From Thioploca sp. (GTDB taxonomy: Bacteria; Pseudomonadota; Gammaproteobacteria; Beggiatoales; Beggiatoaceae), in contig JAAUSR010000016.1 of NCBI GenBank assembly GCA_012032555.1, positions 18,247 through 82,246 of the forward strand: a stretch of 64,000 nt of DNA. The letters run 5' to 3'. Of this stretch, positions 11,831 to 21,807 are shown piece after piece (the stretch's first letter is position 1; the number at the start of each line of letters is the position of its first letter). The position numbers and the translations under genes are program-made. The notes beneath the pieces were generated by a model. That model was given only the letters and a program-made list of their open reading frames with translations. It was not told the origin of the DNA and ran no database searches.

Positions 11831-11907
11831 GGAATGTAAAAAAATGTAAAATTTTTTGAGGAACTCCTTATAATAATTTAAATCAATCGAGATAGTTGGT
11901 TATTTAA

Positions 11908-12600
11908 GTGACAAACGGGGGTAGTGTGAAAATTACTGACATGCCTTTAGAAGATCGACCCCGCGAAAAATTGTTACAACGCGGTGCTCAAGCTTTAACT
12001 AATGTAGAATTATTGGCTATTTTTTTACGGACTGGAACACGTGGTAAAACCGCTTTAGATTTAGCGCACGAATTACTCAGAGAGTTTGGTGATTTACGCA
12101 GTTTATTAGGTGCTGATCAGGCACAATTTTGTCAAGCGAAGGGATTAGGAGATGCTAAATATGTCCAATTACAAGCGTGTGTTGAAATGTCACGCCGCTA
12201 TTTGCGTGAATGTTTAGAAAGAGGTGATGTTTTATCCAGTCCTGATGATACCCGTAATTTTTTAATATCGGAACTCAGTGGCCGGGCCTATGAAGTTTTT
12301 TCATGCCTATATTTAGATAATAAACATAGAGTTATAAAATTTGAAGAACTATTTTATGGCACAATAGATGGTGCTAGTGTTTATCCACGGGAAGTGGTTA
12401 GACGCGCTTTACAACATAATGCGGCTGCTTTAATTTTGGCACACAACCATCCTTCTGGTATTGCCGAACCGAGTCAGGCGGATATTTCAATTACCAGAAA
12501 ATTAAAAGAAGCCATGACTCTAATCGATGTACGGGTATTAGATCACTTTATTATTGGGGATGGATACAGTGTTTCTTTAGCAGAACGTGGATTAGTCTAA
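11908..12600 (+). CDS. radC: RadC/JAB-domain protein
   Basis: [42 protein letters not shown] metal motif; DHFIIGDG. Confidence 0.96.
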   Translation: MTNGGSVKITDMPLEDRPREKLLQRGAQALTNVELLAIFLRTGTRGKTALDLAHELLREFGDLRSLLGADQAQFCQAKGLGDAKYVQLQACVEMSRRYLRECLERGDVLSSPDDTRNFLISELSGRAYEVFSCLYLDNKHRVIKFEELFYGTIDGASVYPREVVRRALQHNAAALILAHNHPSGIAEPSQADISITRKLKEAMTLIDVRVLDHFIIGDGYSVSLAERGLV

Positions 12601-12621
12601 TTAAGCAACTCATAGAAAATA

Positions 12622-12656
12622 GGTCAGGTAAATAGTCTGGCATACTTTACCTGACC
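12622..12656. terminator. Candidate bidirectional terminator between convergent radC and sulfatase
   Basis: Perfect 11-bp stem GGTCAGGTAAA/TTTACCTGACC with 13-nt loop in a convergent intergenic gap. Confidence 0.6.
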
Positions 12657-12701
12657 CATTGATATTTAAAAAGGCCGCTCGCTCAAAAAAGTTTAATGAT
12701 A

Positions 12702-14153
12702 TTAAACTAAATTTTTAGGGATAACGAAATTGTCTTGAGTTTGTTTTATCCAAGTGCTTAACTGTTCACGATGAGCAACGAGAATATCTTTTGAATGGCG
12801 ATCATCAGCCAGATTATGCGTTTCTCCCCCATCATTTTCCAGATCAAACAGCATTTCTGGACGCTGTCCCTTAGAAAAAACCATATATTTGTGCTTTTGG
12901 CTACGAATCGCACGTCCCATCATTTCCGGTTGCTTGGGATCAATTGATAATTCAACCACAAAATGATCGCGCCCAGTTTGTGGCTGAGGTTGTTCAATCA
13001 AAGGTTTTAAGCTAATTCCGGTTGTGGGCGGCGCAGCTATACCGGTATAATCACATAATGTCGGCAATAGATCCATATTGGATACCAAGTGTGAATCATC
13101 GACTACCCCTGGCGGGATACCCTTACCCACCATCACCATGGGAATCGCAATACTTTCCTCATAGAGCATCAGTTTAGCAACCCACTGATGAGCCGCTACC
13201 CCGTCACCATGATCACTGGTAAAAATAATGAACGTATTATCCTCAAGCTTAGCTTGTTGCAAAGCATTAAGAACCCGGCCAATCGCCTTGTCAACCTGTT
13301 CAGTCAGGTGATAATAAGCCTGCAAATAAGCACGCCATTGTCCCTCATCCCAGGTTTTCGTATATTGCATTTCTGGTCCATAACAGGGGCGTTTATAACA
13401 TTGATGTTGACGACACCATTGAATAAATTCAGGTTCGCGGGGATCAACAGTAAAATTGGTGGGGAGTTGGGGGTATCGGTCTAAATTAACATGCTTAAGC
13501 GGCTGATCACGTACCCAATAGCAAATATCATGGGGATTATGAAACGCTACCACCGTTAAAAACGGTTGATGATGGGGTCTTTTCCAACGTAAAAATTCAA
13601 TGGCTTGGTCGGCAACGATATTATCAGTAACATCACCTAAACCTAACCCGATGCCCTTGATTTCAGAAGGTATACTCACATAATCAAAACCAGGTACATT
13701 AACAAACCAACCGCGAGGATAACTTTCCGGCAGATGCCATTTACCAAAATAGATCGTTTTATAGCCGGCTTGTTGAAATACTTTACCTAAATTAGGTAGA
13801 TTTTCCGGAAGTGGCCGTTCATTAAAATTGACACCAGTTTGATGAGGCATCAGTCCCGTTATAAAACTACTTCGCGATGACCCACAAACCGGCATAGAAC
13901 AATATGATTTGGTGAAACGTATTCCTTTAGCAGCCAGTGAATCCATGTAAGGCGTATTAACCCACGGATTGCCATAACTACTCATAGCGTTAAGGGTTTG
14001 CTGGTCAGTCATCAAAATAAGAATATTAGGAAAGTCACAATTTTTTTGGGGCATGACACAATATTGTTGTGGGTCTCGCTTATAATTTCCCAAGCAACCA
14101 CTGGTCGTAACACTTATCGCTGCCCCTAATTTTAGGAAGTCTCGACGCTTCAT
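12702..14153 (-). CDS. Sulfatase (formylglycine-type), probable Tat-exported lipoprotein
   Basis: MKRRDFLKLGAAISVTTSGC; NILILMTDQQ; CGSSRSSFITG; FTSDHGDG. Confidence 0.9.
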   Translation of the reverse strand: MKRRDFLKLGAAISVTTSGCLGNYKRDPQQYCVMPQKNCDFPNILILMTDQQTLNAMSSYGNPWVNTPYMDSLAAKGIRFTKSYCSMPVCGSSRSSFITGLMPHQTGVNFNERPLPENLPNLGKVFQQAGYKTIYFGKWHLPESYPRGWFVNVPGFDYVSIPSEIKGIGLGLGDVTDNIVADQAIEFLRWKRPHHQPFLTVVAFHNPHDICYWVRDQPLKHVNLDRYPQLPTNFTVDPREPEFIQWCRQHQCYKRPCYGPEMQYTKTWDEGQWRAYLQAYYHLTEQVDKAIGRVLNALQQAKLEDNTFIIFTSDHGDGVAAHQWVAKLMLYEESIAIPMVMVGKGIPPGVVDDSHLVSNMDLLPTLCDYTGIAAPPTTGISLKPLIEQPQPQTGRDHFVVELSIDPKQPEMMGRAIRSQKHKYMVFSKGQRPEMLFDLENDGGETHNLADDRHSKDILVAHREQLSTWIKQTQDNFVIPKNLV

Positions 14154-14405
14154 AGTGCATTACCTCCCATAAAAAACCTCCGATTAGTTATTTCCTACAA
14201 TAAATATACAATTAATAATTCAAGATCTTTAATTATTTTTAATAAAGTAATTAGTCTTACCTTATTAAAATTTTTAAAAACACAAAGTAATTATAGCATA
14301 ATTCTCATTTTCTAATTATAGATGTTATTCTACCTAACGCTATAGGGTCACTTAGCCGTTCTAAACGCTAATTTTTTTTAATATCACTATGTGACCTAGT
14401 AAATT

Positions 14406-14438
14406 AGGTCGGTTGGGTTGAGCGAAGCCCAACTAACT
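14406..14438. repeat. REP-like intergenic palindrome
   Basis: AGGTCGGTTGGGTTGAGCGAAGCCCAACTAACT; resembles 42352-42377 and 50549-50574. Confidence 0.6.
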
Positions 14439-14478
14439 GATTTTTCAATAAGTTAAAGATACGAACACTTAATTAGCA

Positions 14479-14895
14479 TTAATGAATAGATACACTTCCT
14501 GCGTTAACGAGCTTTTCAATGATGACACCCAGCGTAACACCCACGCTATAACACCCTAAATCGCTCCATAAAAACCCGTGTCCCAGTATTAAAGCCGCTA
14601 ATCGATAGCGCCGAATTTCATCAAGCCAAGGAGCATGATAGAGTTGACTGGTTTCAATTAATAAGGAAAATAGTAAAGCCATAGCGGCAACTTTCCAGGT
14701 TGAGAGTGAAGGCAACACCCAGCCCATGACTAGAAATACCAGCAATGCCCATAAAGTATCTCCCGCATAACGGCTGATAAAATCAGGTAATAGTTCTGGA
14801 TAACGCCGTGAAGCTAAGCCCAGTCCAGTAACAATCAGTATCATGATAAAATAAGTTACCCGGTTGCGGGTGAAAGTAAGATTAGACATTACCAA
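14479..14895 (-). CDS. DUF2809-like membrane protein
   Basis: Several TM helices; ISRYAGDTLWALLVFLVMGW, LIETSQLYHAPWLDEIR. Confidence 0.75.
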   Translation of the reverse strand: MVMSNLTFTRNRVTYFIMILIVTGLGLASRRYPELLPDFISRYAGDTLWALLVFLVMGWVLPSLSTWKVAAMALLFSLLIETSQLYHAPWLDEIRRYRLAALILGHGFLWSDLGCYSVGVTLGVIIEKLVNAGSVSIH

Positions 14896-14904
14896 TTTTT
14901 CATT

Positions 14905-15693
14905 TCACTCATTGGGATTGATTCCTAAAGCCCGTAATTTGGCCGCTAATTGCTCAGCACGTTGTTCCGCTTGGGTGGCACGTTGTCTTGCTTGTTCTAA
15001 GTGGTGCTCGGCTTGCGTAGCATGTTGCTCGGCTTGTTTTACCAGTTCTTCACGAGTGGGAAGTAATTGCCCCTCCACAGTAGCCCAGCGTAGCCAAGTT
15101 GTATTGACTTCTCGATAAGCCCCTGACCAACGGACTAGTGCCAGTTGCAAGTTGGGACTGATATAACGGTCATGCGTATCTAATTCTAGCGGCTGATAGC
15201 GACCATCCCGCAATACAAAACCCGCCCAATCTTCAGCATTCCAAGGGTCAAACCAGTAGTATTCCGGTACCCGCAATTGATTTTGGTAAACTAATTTTTT
15301 TTGAGTTTTATCCCGGTGAGCGGTGCTAGATGACAGTAATTCAATAATCACATCTGGTGCTTTACCTTCTTCCCAAACGACCCAACTTTTACGCTCCTTT
15401 TTCGGTACATTTAACACCGCAAAAAAATCTGGGCCGCGAAAATATTCACCCCGCACTTGAGCCATGCTGAAGTAAACAAACATGTTACCACCAACATAAC
15501 CGTTATCTCGGTCCTTTAACCAATATTCCAGGGCTTCAATTAACAAACTCATTTGCATGGCATGGCGTTGGGTTTCCATTGGTTCACCGTCATCAGCAGG
15601 TAATTCGTCTTGCGTTGGGGGTAAAGGAATAGATTCTGCTACTACCGTCTCTGGTGGGAAATCTGCTAAAAGGGTCATCACTGCTAACCTCAT
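14905..15693 (-). CDS. Uma2-family (DUF820) putative endonuclease with C-terminal coiled coil
   Basis: GPDFFAVLNV, PDVIIELLSSSTAHRDKTQKKLVYQ..VPEYYWFDP; repetitive EQHATQAEHHLEQARQRATQAEQRAEQ tail. Confidence 0.88.
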   Translation of the reverse strand: MRLAVMTLLADFPPETVVAESIPLPPTQDELPADDGEPMETQRHAMQMSLLIEALEYWLKDRDNGYVGGNMFVYFSMAQVRGEYFRGPDFFAVLNVPKKERKSWVVWEEGKAPDVIIELLSSSTAHRDKTQKKLVYQNQLRVPEYYWFDPWNAEDWAGFVLRDGRYQPLELDTHDRYISPNLQLALVRWSGAYREVNTTWLRWATVEGQLLPTREELVKQAEQHATQAEHHLEQARQRATQAEQRAEQLAAKLRALGINPNE

Positions 15694-15695
15694 AA

Positions 15696-16049
15696 TTATT
15701 TAGAAGAAGATTTTGGTATGGTAGCTGGTGTTGGTGGTTGTGCTGTTTTAGAACAACGCAACAGGTTTAGGATTTGGTTTTTATGGTCACTGGGCTTGGA
15801 ACCGGTGCTATCAACCTCCTTATCCGGCTGAGCGGCTTTCTCTTTCCAAGCGGATTCAATACTTTGTAAAGCTTCATCCAATTGAGGATCTTCTTCACAC
15901 CAGGTAGCTAGGGTATCTGATAATTGTTCAAGACTAGAAAGCGGGATAAGCAGTTCAGTTAATTCCTCTTGCTGTGACGGCGACAACAAGGTTGGTCGCT
16001 CATTTAACAAGTGGATAAAAGCATTAACGGTAATTTCGTAAATAGACAT
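15696..16049 (-). CDS. Hypothetical protein upstream of the Uma2 gene
   Basis: 117-aa ORF, tight spacing to the Uma2 gene. Confidence 0.5.
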   Translation of the reverse strand: MSIYEITVNAFIHLLNERPTLLSPSQQEELTELLIPLSSLEQLSDTLATWCEEDPQLDEALQSIESAWKEKAAQPDKEVDSTGSKPSDHKNQILNLLRCSKTAQPPTPATIPKSSSK

Positions 16050-16119
16050 GACAACACTGTTCCTAAAAAGTTACACAAAGTTATACATTTTTAGGTCATT
16101 CGCTCTCGGTTGAAAATTC

Positions 16120-16881
16120 CTAAGAATGGCAACTCGAGTCCTGGTTGAGCAGTCCCAACCGCTGTCGCTCAGTCCGTTCTAGCAAAATGGATTTCACCTG
16201 TTGAACAGGTGTCCAACGATCTATCTCCGAATCGTAGAGTCTGGCTAGAACGTTTCGCGCTGCATTCTCATCAGCTTGTAACACCACCCCGTCGAAACAG
16301 TAAAATGAATCGCCGCGACGTTTTCCTAACAGGACTCCGTACCGACTATCCATTTGCGAAGTGTACGCGCTATTGACCAGAATGACCGAAGAACCTCTTC
16401 GGCGAGATATACTGTCTAACGCTGTCGCTATCACGCCTTTGGTCCAAGCGGATAGTCTTCTGTTAATATTCTTACCCAATTTTGAACCCGTTATGGGGGC
16501 GGTTAAATCTTCAACCGCAATCAATTTCGCTTTAGCCATCAGTTTATGGGTAGCTTGATAGATGGTATCTTTTATTTGAGAATGGACTTTTCGGACTTGA
16601 CGATGGAGTTTTTTCCTTCCCAAATTGTTGGTTATGATATTCTTGTTCTTATGCGGTTTTTGGTTGGCAATCGCCCGGAGTTGGTTTCGAGCTTGGTATT
16701 TTTTATTTAACTGGTCCGAGTGTTTAGACAGAATTTGGCCTAATCCTTCGCCGTGATGTTCTCCCTCAGAATCGACAAAAACTTCTGTATATCCTTTATC
16801 TATCCCAATCGTGGCACTTCCACAATTTTCGGTTTCTTCAACTTCGATGGTATAATGAACTTCAACTATTCCATCATGCAA
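16120..16881 (-). pseudogene. tnpB: TnpB RNA-guided nuclease, C-terminal portion (RuvC)
   Basis: GIDKGYTEVFVDSEG, LIAVEDLTAPI, LQADENAARNVLARL RuvC motifs; in a different frame from the upstream N-terminal ORF. Confidence 0.88.
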
Positions 16882-17447
16882 ATCAGTCTTAAGGTGCCGC
16901 TGGGTTCAACATTGGTGTTTAAGGGTATCGCTATTCGTCTTCCCTTAAAAAGACTGGGTATTTTTAGCCAAGCGTGACCGCCTAGTTGAAATGTCGTGTA
17001 ATCATCTGAACGTACCACGATTTGGTTGTGAGTATGATTTCGCCCGTGTTTCCAGTGTTTGCGCATCATTCTTCTTAGATAGTTGTCGCTAATCCATTTG
17101 TCAGACGACAGTTTTTTATAACTAGCCAGTCGTTCCTGGTCATCAACAACGGTTTTATAAAGCGTGGTTCTGACTTTGTCTTTGGCGGATTCGCGGTTGG
17201 CTTTAATATTGCTGAAACTGTCTCTTAGCGTTTCTTTCCAGGCATTGGCAGAGACCTTAAACTGACGTGGTTCTTGAAGCCATTGGTCACGTATCTTTCT
17301 ATCGCTTGGAATTGAAACACCTTTAATTGAACCAAAGCGTTGCCAAACTTCGGAGCGAATCTGACCTAATCGTTGGGCTTGAATGGCCAGTTGTTGGTAT
17401 TTGCTTGGGTTCAAATGGTTACTTGTAACTATTCGGGTTACTATCAT
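16866..17447 (-). pseudogene. tnpB: TnpB N-terminal portion
   Basis: TnpB-like N-terminal (FKVSANAWKETLRDSFSNIKANRESAK...), frame lost around 16870-16880. Confidence 0.8.
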
Positions 17448-17483
17448 CGGTAACCGCCTTAATAATCTGTTTGTTATATTTTC

Positions 17484-17852
17484 TTAATCCATACCTGGGA
17501 TACGCGACCTGAGGGTTAAGAATTTCTGGCGTTTGAAATTCATACCACCACCAATTTCTGGTATCCATTCATCAACCGCTATACCGGATGATAAACAAAA
17601 TTGTTCCATGGCTTTGACTTGAGATTTTAAATCCGCTTGTTGTCCCGTACTTGAAACCCGACAATAAGCCACCGTTTTGCTATTTTCTTCCTTGATTCCA
17701 TATAATTGTCGAAGGTCAGATTCATCATCATAACGATGATTAGATAAAGTCCGTTTAGCTGTTAATTTACCTGAGGCATCCTATCTTCTTAAAGTATTGG
17801 CTGAAACGCCTAGCTGATTTGCAAATTCATGTAGTCGATATTTATTACCCAT
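17484..17852 (-). pseudogene. tnpA: IS607-type serine recombinase TnpA, amber-interrupted and truncated
   Basis: Hand translation MGNKYRLHEFANQLGVSANTLRR*DASGKLTAKRTLSNHRYDDESDLRQLYGIKEENSKTVAYCRVSSTGQQADLKSQV; ends ...FKRQKFLTLRSRIPGMD*. Confidence 0.85.
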
Positions 17853-17941
17853 AATAAGTCATTATAGGTAGGTTTGTATAAATTTCAAATAACAGTTAAC
17901 AATGGTTCAGAAAATTTTTATAACGAATTGATTTGATGTAG

Positions 17942-17967
17942 GGTGTGTTAGCGCAGCATAACACACC
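17942..17967. repeat. REP-like palindrome
   Basis: GGTGTGTTAGCGCAGCATAACACACC. Confidence 0.6.
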
Positions 17968-18118
17968 TTTTCCTTATTAAATTCGGTGCGTTACAGCTAC
18001 TGCCTAACACACCCCCTACTAAAAACAGTCTGAAGTATTGTTAAAAGTTAAAAACAACTTAATACAAATAGCTAGGAGAGGTTGAAATGAAATTCAGGTA
18101 CCGATACAAGACATGAAA

Positions 18119-18154
18119 AACCTCATCTCGATAATTAAATAACGAGATGAGGTT
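18119..18154 (-). terminator. Rho-independent terminator of the VWA-repeat gene
   Basis: Perfect 12-bp stem AACCTCATCTCG/CGAGATGAGGTT followed by a T-run on the minus strand, downstream of the stop at 18188. Confidence 0.8.
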
Positions 18155-18187
18155 GAAGAAAATAGAACTGAAATACTTATTTAATTA

Positions 18188-21100
18188 TTAATGCGCTTGA
18201 TGATTACCTTGGTTTAACGAACCGGAAATCGAAAGCACTACATTACCATCAGCGTCAGTAATGGTCATTTCACCATAGTCATGGTCCTTACCCGGTTCAC
18301 CGGCATCAGTAAAGATCCAAGTTATGGTAGCACCAGGCACGCCATTATAGCGACCCGTTCCTTCACCAATATAAGTATCAAAGCCAGCCACCGGTGGTGC
18401 TTCACTAATGGTGGGGTCATCAATACAAGTCGCTGAAGTAAGCGTCTCTAAATGGAATTTGTCACTATTATTATTCCAGTTAACTTCGAGGTTATTAGGT
18501 AATTCATCTGGATTACAATGTAATTCAAAGCCGTGACTTACACCGACTTTACCTTTACCTTTACCCTTTTCTAGAGTACCACCACCGGTCATCCGTAAAC
18601 CTTGGCAAGTAACTCCCAAAGTGACTGTCGCCGTGTCAGTACCACCATGACCATCTGAGACCGTATAAGTAAAGCTATCGATACCACAAAAGTCAGCGTT
18701 CGGTGTGTAAGTAAAGGAACCATCTGGGTTCTGAGTGACTGTACCATTACTGGGCTGAGTATTAGAACTCACCGTCAAAGGATCGCCGTCTGGATCGGTG
18801 TCATTGTCTAATACACCCGGAGCCGGCACAATTAGTGGCACACCTTCATCAGTGGTATAGCTATCATCGATCGCTACGGGTGGATCATTGACGCAAATCA
18901 CCGTAATCGTTACCGTGGTAGTATCCTCCACCTGACCATCTGAGACCGTATAATCAAAGTTATCGATACCACAATAGTTAGATTCAGGCGTGTAAGTGAA
19001 GGAACCCTTTTGGTTTTGAGTAACGTTACCATGATTGGGGTTCGTATTGGAGATCACCGTTAAAGGATCGTTATCTGGATCGGTATCATTGCCTAAAACA
19101 CCCGGAGCTGGGACAGTAAGTGGGACATCTTCATTGGTGGTATAGCTATCTGGGTTGGCTACTGGCGGATCATTAATTGGATTAACCGTAATTGATACCG
19201 TAGTTGTACTGGTAGTCGTACCCCCATCATCCGAGATCGTGTAAGTGTAGCTATCATTACCCGAGAAATTAGCGTTCGGGGTATAGGTGAGAGAACCATC
19301 GGCGTTCTGAACCACTGTACCATTGCTGGGCTGGGTATTAGAAACCACGCTTAATGGACCACCATCGCCACCATCAGTGTCATTGCCTAAAACGCCCGTT
19401 GCTGGGACAGTAAGCGGGACATCTTCATTGGTGGTATAGCTATCTGGGTTGGCTACCGGTGGGTCATTAACTGGATTAACTGTAATTGATACCGTAGTCG
19501 TACTGGTAGTAGTACCGCCATCATCCGAGATCGTGTAAGTGTAGCTATCATTACCGAAGAAATTAGCGTTCGGGGTATAGGTGAAAGAACCATCGGCATT
19601 CTGAACCACTGTACCATTGCTGGGCTGGGTATTAGAAACCACGCTTAATGGACCACCATCGCCACCATCAGTGTCATTGCCTAAAACGCCCGTTGCTGGG
19701 ACAGTAAGCGGGATATCTTCATTGGTGGTATAGCTATCTGGGTTGGCTACCGGTGGGTCATTAACTGGATTAACTGTAATTGATACCGTAGTCGTACTGG
19801 TAGTAGTACCGCCATCATCCGAGATCGTGTAAGTGTAGCTATCATTACCGAAGAAATTAGCGTTCGGGGTATAGGTGAAAGAACCATCGGCATTCTGAAC
19901 CACTGTACCATTGCTGGGCTGGGTATTAGAAACCACGCTCAACGGGCCACCATCACCACCATCGGTGTCATTGCCTAAAACACCCACTGCTGGGACAGTA
20001 AGCGGGACATCTTCATTGGTGGTATAGCTATCTGGGTTAGCTACCGGTGGATCATTAACACAAATGACTTCAATCGTTACCGTGGCGGTATCCATACCAG
20101 GTGGTTCTTGACCATCTGAGATCGTATAATCAAAGCTATCCGTACCACAAAAGTTAGGTTCAGGTGTGTAAGTGAAGGAATCATCTGGGTTTTGGGTGAC
20201 GGTACCATGACTGGGTAGCGTATTGGAAATCACAGTCAATGGATCACCATCTGGATCGGTGTCATTGCCTAAAACATTAATCGTGACAGGCTCATCTTCA
20301 TTCGTACTCTCGTTATCAGGGTTCGCTACGGGATCATGATTCGGCGCTATAATCTCAAAGGTTTCGCATTGTGTCGCACTGACGATTCCTTCTGGATCAG
20401 AACAATTCGCGGTCACGCAGACTTCATGGAGACCAACCCCCAAACTTTCTGCCAATGTGGTGTAACTCACTGGCGTCATATCACTTGGCTGCGGTAAATC
20501 AGGATCGATGTTGCTATTAGGAATTTGGGTGAAAGTGCCAGCATCTACTTGAAAGTCTAAAGAAAGCAGTGTCGTACCCACAAAGCTTGGAATGATATCG
20601 GGCAAATTACCTGGATCAGCAATTTGATAACATTGTCCACCGTTTACCGCCATTTGACCTAAGCTACCGCTACCTTGATTGGTGGTACATGAACTGCCGT
20701 TACCAACCGCAATTGAATGAACTACCACACCAGCATTAGCTAGTGCTTGAACGGCAGCATCAAACTCAGCTTGCGTACCTTGATTACAAACACCATCCGA
20801 AGTGAATACCACAATCTTAGGGTTATGAGTAGTAGCATTTGCCACAGTCAAAGCACTTACGAGACCATCTCTACAATCGGTATTACGTCCTACAGTATAA
20901 GAAGTAAATTGATTAATTCTGCTATTAGTACTAGGAGGACGGGGATAACTAATTGTAGAATCAACCACTGTATCGAGATAAGAAGGATACGTAACATCGC
21001 TAGCATCTGGTGCAATTATCATTTGTACACCGGAAGCGGGTGTCATATCAGCAATCGCCGCCGAATCGGCATAAACAACCAAGCCCACTTCATCGCTGAT

Positions 21101-21541
21101 ACCTTCGTTGATAATCTCCTGGTTAAGTAATTTTAGAAATTGTTTTTCACAACCCAAAATAGGCGCACAACCGGTACCACCACCCTCAGCAGTACTACCC
21201 GATATATCCAGCACGTAGATAAAACTGGCGGTTAAGGGATCACCTGCTGTTACCTCGGCTGAACCTAAGACGTCAATATCCGTGGTCGTATTACCATTGG
21301 GGAGGGTAATTGGAGAACCTCCGGTCAGCGGTGAATCAATAGTCACCTTACACTCTCCACCATTAGCTAAGAATTCGCTGCTTGAACCCGCTAATACTGA
21401 AGTTGATACTAAGCCAAGAGATAACAACCCCATACACCACTTACTGAGTATATGAGTTTTACTCTCTTGAAAAGATTTTGATTTTTTTGAGGCCATTTTG
21501 AATTTCTCCATTAAGGAATAGTCAAATGAGAAGTTCAACAT
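18188..21541 (-). CDS. Secreted VWA-domain protein with about six cadherin/VCBS-like repeats
   Basis: Signal-like N-terminus; VWA motif YVLDISGSTAEGG; repeated (N)DPPVANPDSYTTNEDVPLTVPA.GVLGNDTD units. Confidence 0.9.
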   Translation of the reverse strand: MLNFSFDYSLMEKFKMASKKSKSFQESKTHILSKWCMGLLSLGLVSTSVLAGSSSEFLANGGECKVTIDSPLTGGSPITLPNGNTTTDIDVLGSAEVTAGDPLTASFIYVLDISGSTAEGGGTGCAPILGCEKQFLKLLNQEIINEGISDEVGLVVYADSAAIADMTPASGVQMIIAPDASDVTYPSYLDTVVDSTISYPRPPSTNSRINQFTSYTVGRNTDCRDGLVSALTVANATTHNPKIVVFTSDGVCNQGTQAEFDAAVQALANAGVVVHSIAVGNGSSCTTNQGSGSLGQMAVNGGQCYQIADPGNLPDIIPSFVGTTLLSLDFQVDAGTFTQIPNSNIDPDLPQPSDMTPVSYTTLAESLGVGLHEVCVTANCSDPEGIVSATQCETFEIIAPNHDPVANPDNESTNEDEPVTINVLGNDTDPDGDPLTVISNTLPSHGTVTQNPDDSFTYTPEPNFCGTDSFDYTISDGQEPPGMDTATVTIEVICVNDPPVANPDSYTTNEDVPLTVPAVGVLGNDTDGGDGGPLSVVSNTQPSNGTVVQNADGSFTYTPNANFFGNDSYTYTISDDGGTTTSTTTVSITVNPVNDPPVANPDSYTTNEDIPLTVPATGVLGNDTDGGDGGPLSVVSNTQPSNGTVVQNADGSFTYTPNANFFGNDSYTYTISDDGGTTTSTTTVSITVNPVNDPPVANPDSYTTNEDVPLTVPATGVLGNDTDGGDGGPLSVVSNTQPSNGTVVQNADGSLTYTPNANFSGNDSYTYTISDDGGTTTSTTTVSITVNPINDPPVANPDSYTTNEDVPLTVPAPGVLGNDTDPDNDPLTVISNTNPNHGNVTQNQKGSFTYTPESNYCGIDNFDYTVSDGQVEDTTTVTITVICVNDPPVAIDDSYTTDEGVPLIVPAPGVLDNDTDPDGDPLTVSSNTQPSNGTVTQNPDGSFTYTPNADFCGIDSFTYTVSDGHGGTDTATVTLGVTCQGLRMTGGGTLEKGKGKGKVGVSHGFELHCNPDELPNNLEVNWNNNSDKFHLETLTSATCIDDPTISEAPPVAGFDTYIGEGTGRYNGVPGATITWIFTDAGEPGKDHDYGEMTITDADGNVVLSISGSLNQGNHQAH
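19147..20029. repeat. Three tandem, nearly identical 294-bp coding repeats (98 aa each)
   Basis: TATCTGGG landmark at 19147, 19441, 19735 and 20029, exact 294-bp period; near-identical intervening sequence. Confidence 0.93.
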
Positions 21542-21807
21542 TTATTATGAATTTAACCTACCTAACTTAGTTAGGAAAATAAACAAGCAAAGCCCGCCCT
21601 TTTTTTGGTTATAAAGGGTGGCTTGAGTTTTTAACGAAGTTAAAAACAATATTTATTGTATTGTATAAATTACTTTAAGTCAAGACAGTTGTTACCTCTA
21701 AATCAGGATTTTCAGGATGGAAGAATTCGCAGAATTGAATAGTCGTTCACTACCTCATTCTGTTATTTTTTATTCGCACAGTGTCTAGGCTACTTATTTC
21801 GATAGTT

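Larger units (their letters stand above)
16110..17852 (-). mobile_element. Decayed IS607-type (tnpA-tnpB) insertion element
   Basis: Serine-recombinase remnant followed by TnpB in two frames; left boundary not determined. Confidence 0.75.

Noticed and set aside
12702-14153. Noncanonical sulfatase motif CGSSR as a loss of function
   Set aside because: The Cys and Arg of the formylglycine motif are present and the remaining metal-binding motifs look normal; the Pro-to-Ser position varies in known sulfatases.
19147-20029. Regularly spaced repeats as a possible CRISPR array
   Set aside because: The 294-bp period lies wholly inside an open reading frame encoding cadherin/VCBS-like domains; there are no short repeat/spacer units or cas genes.
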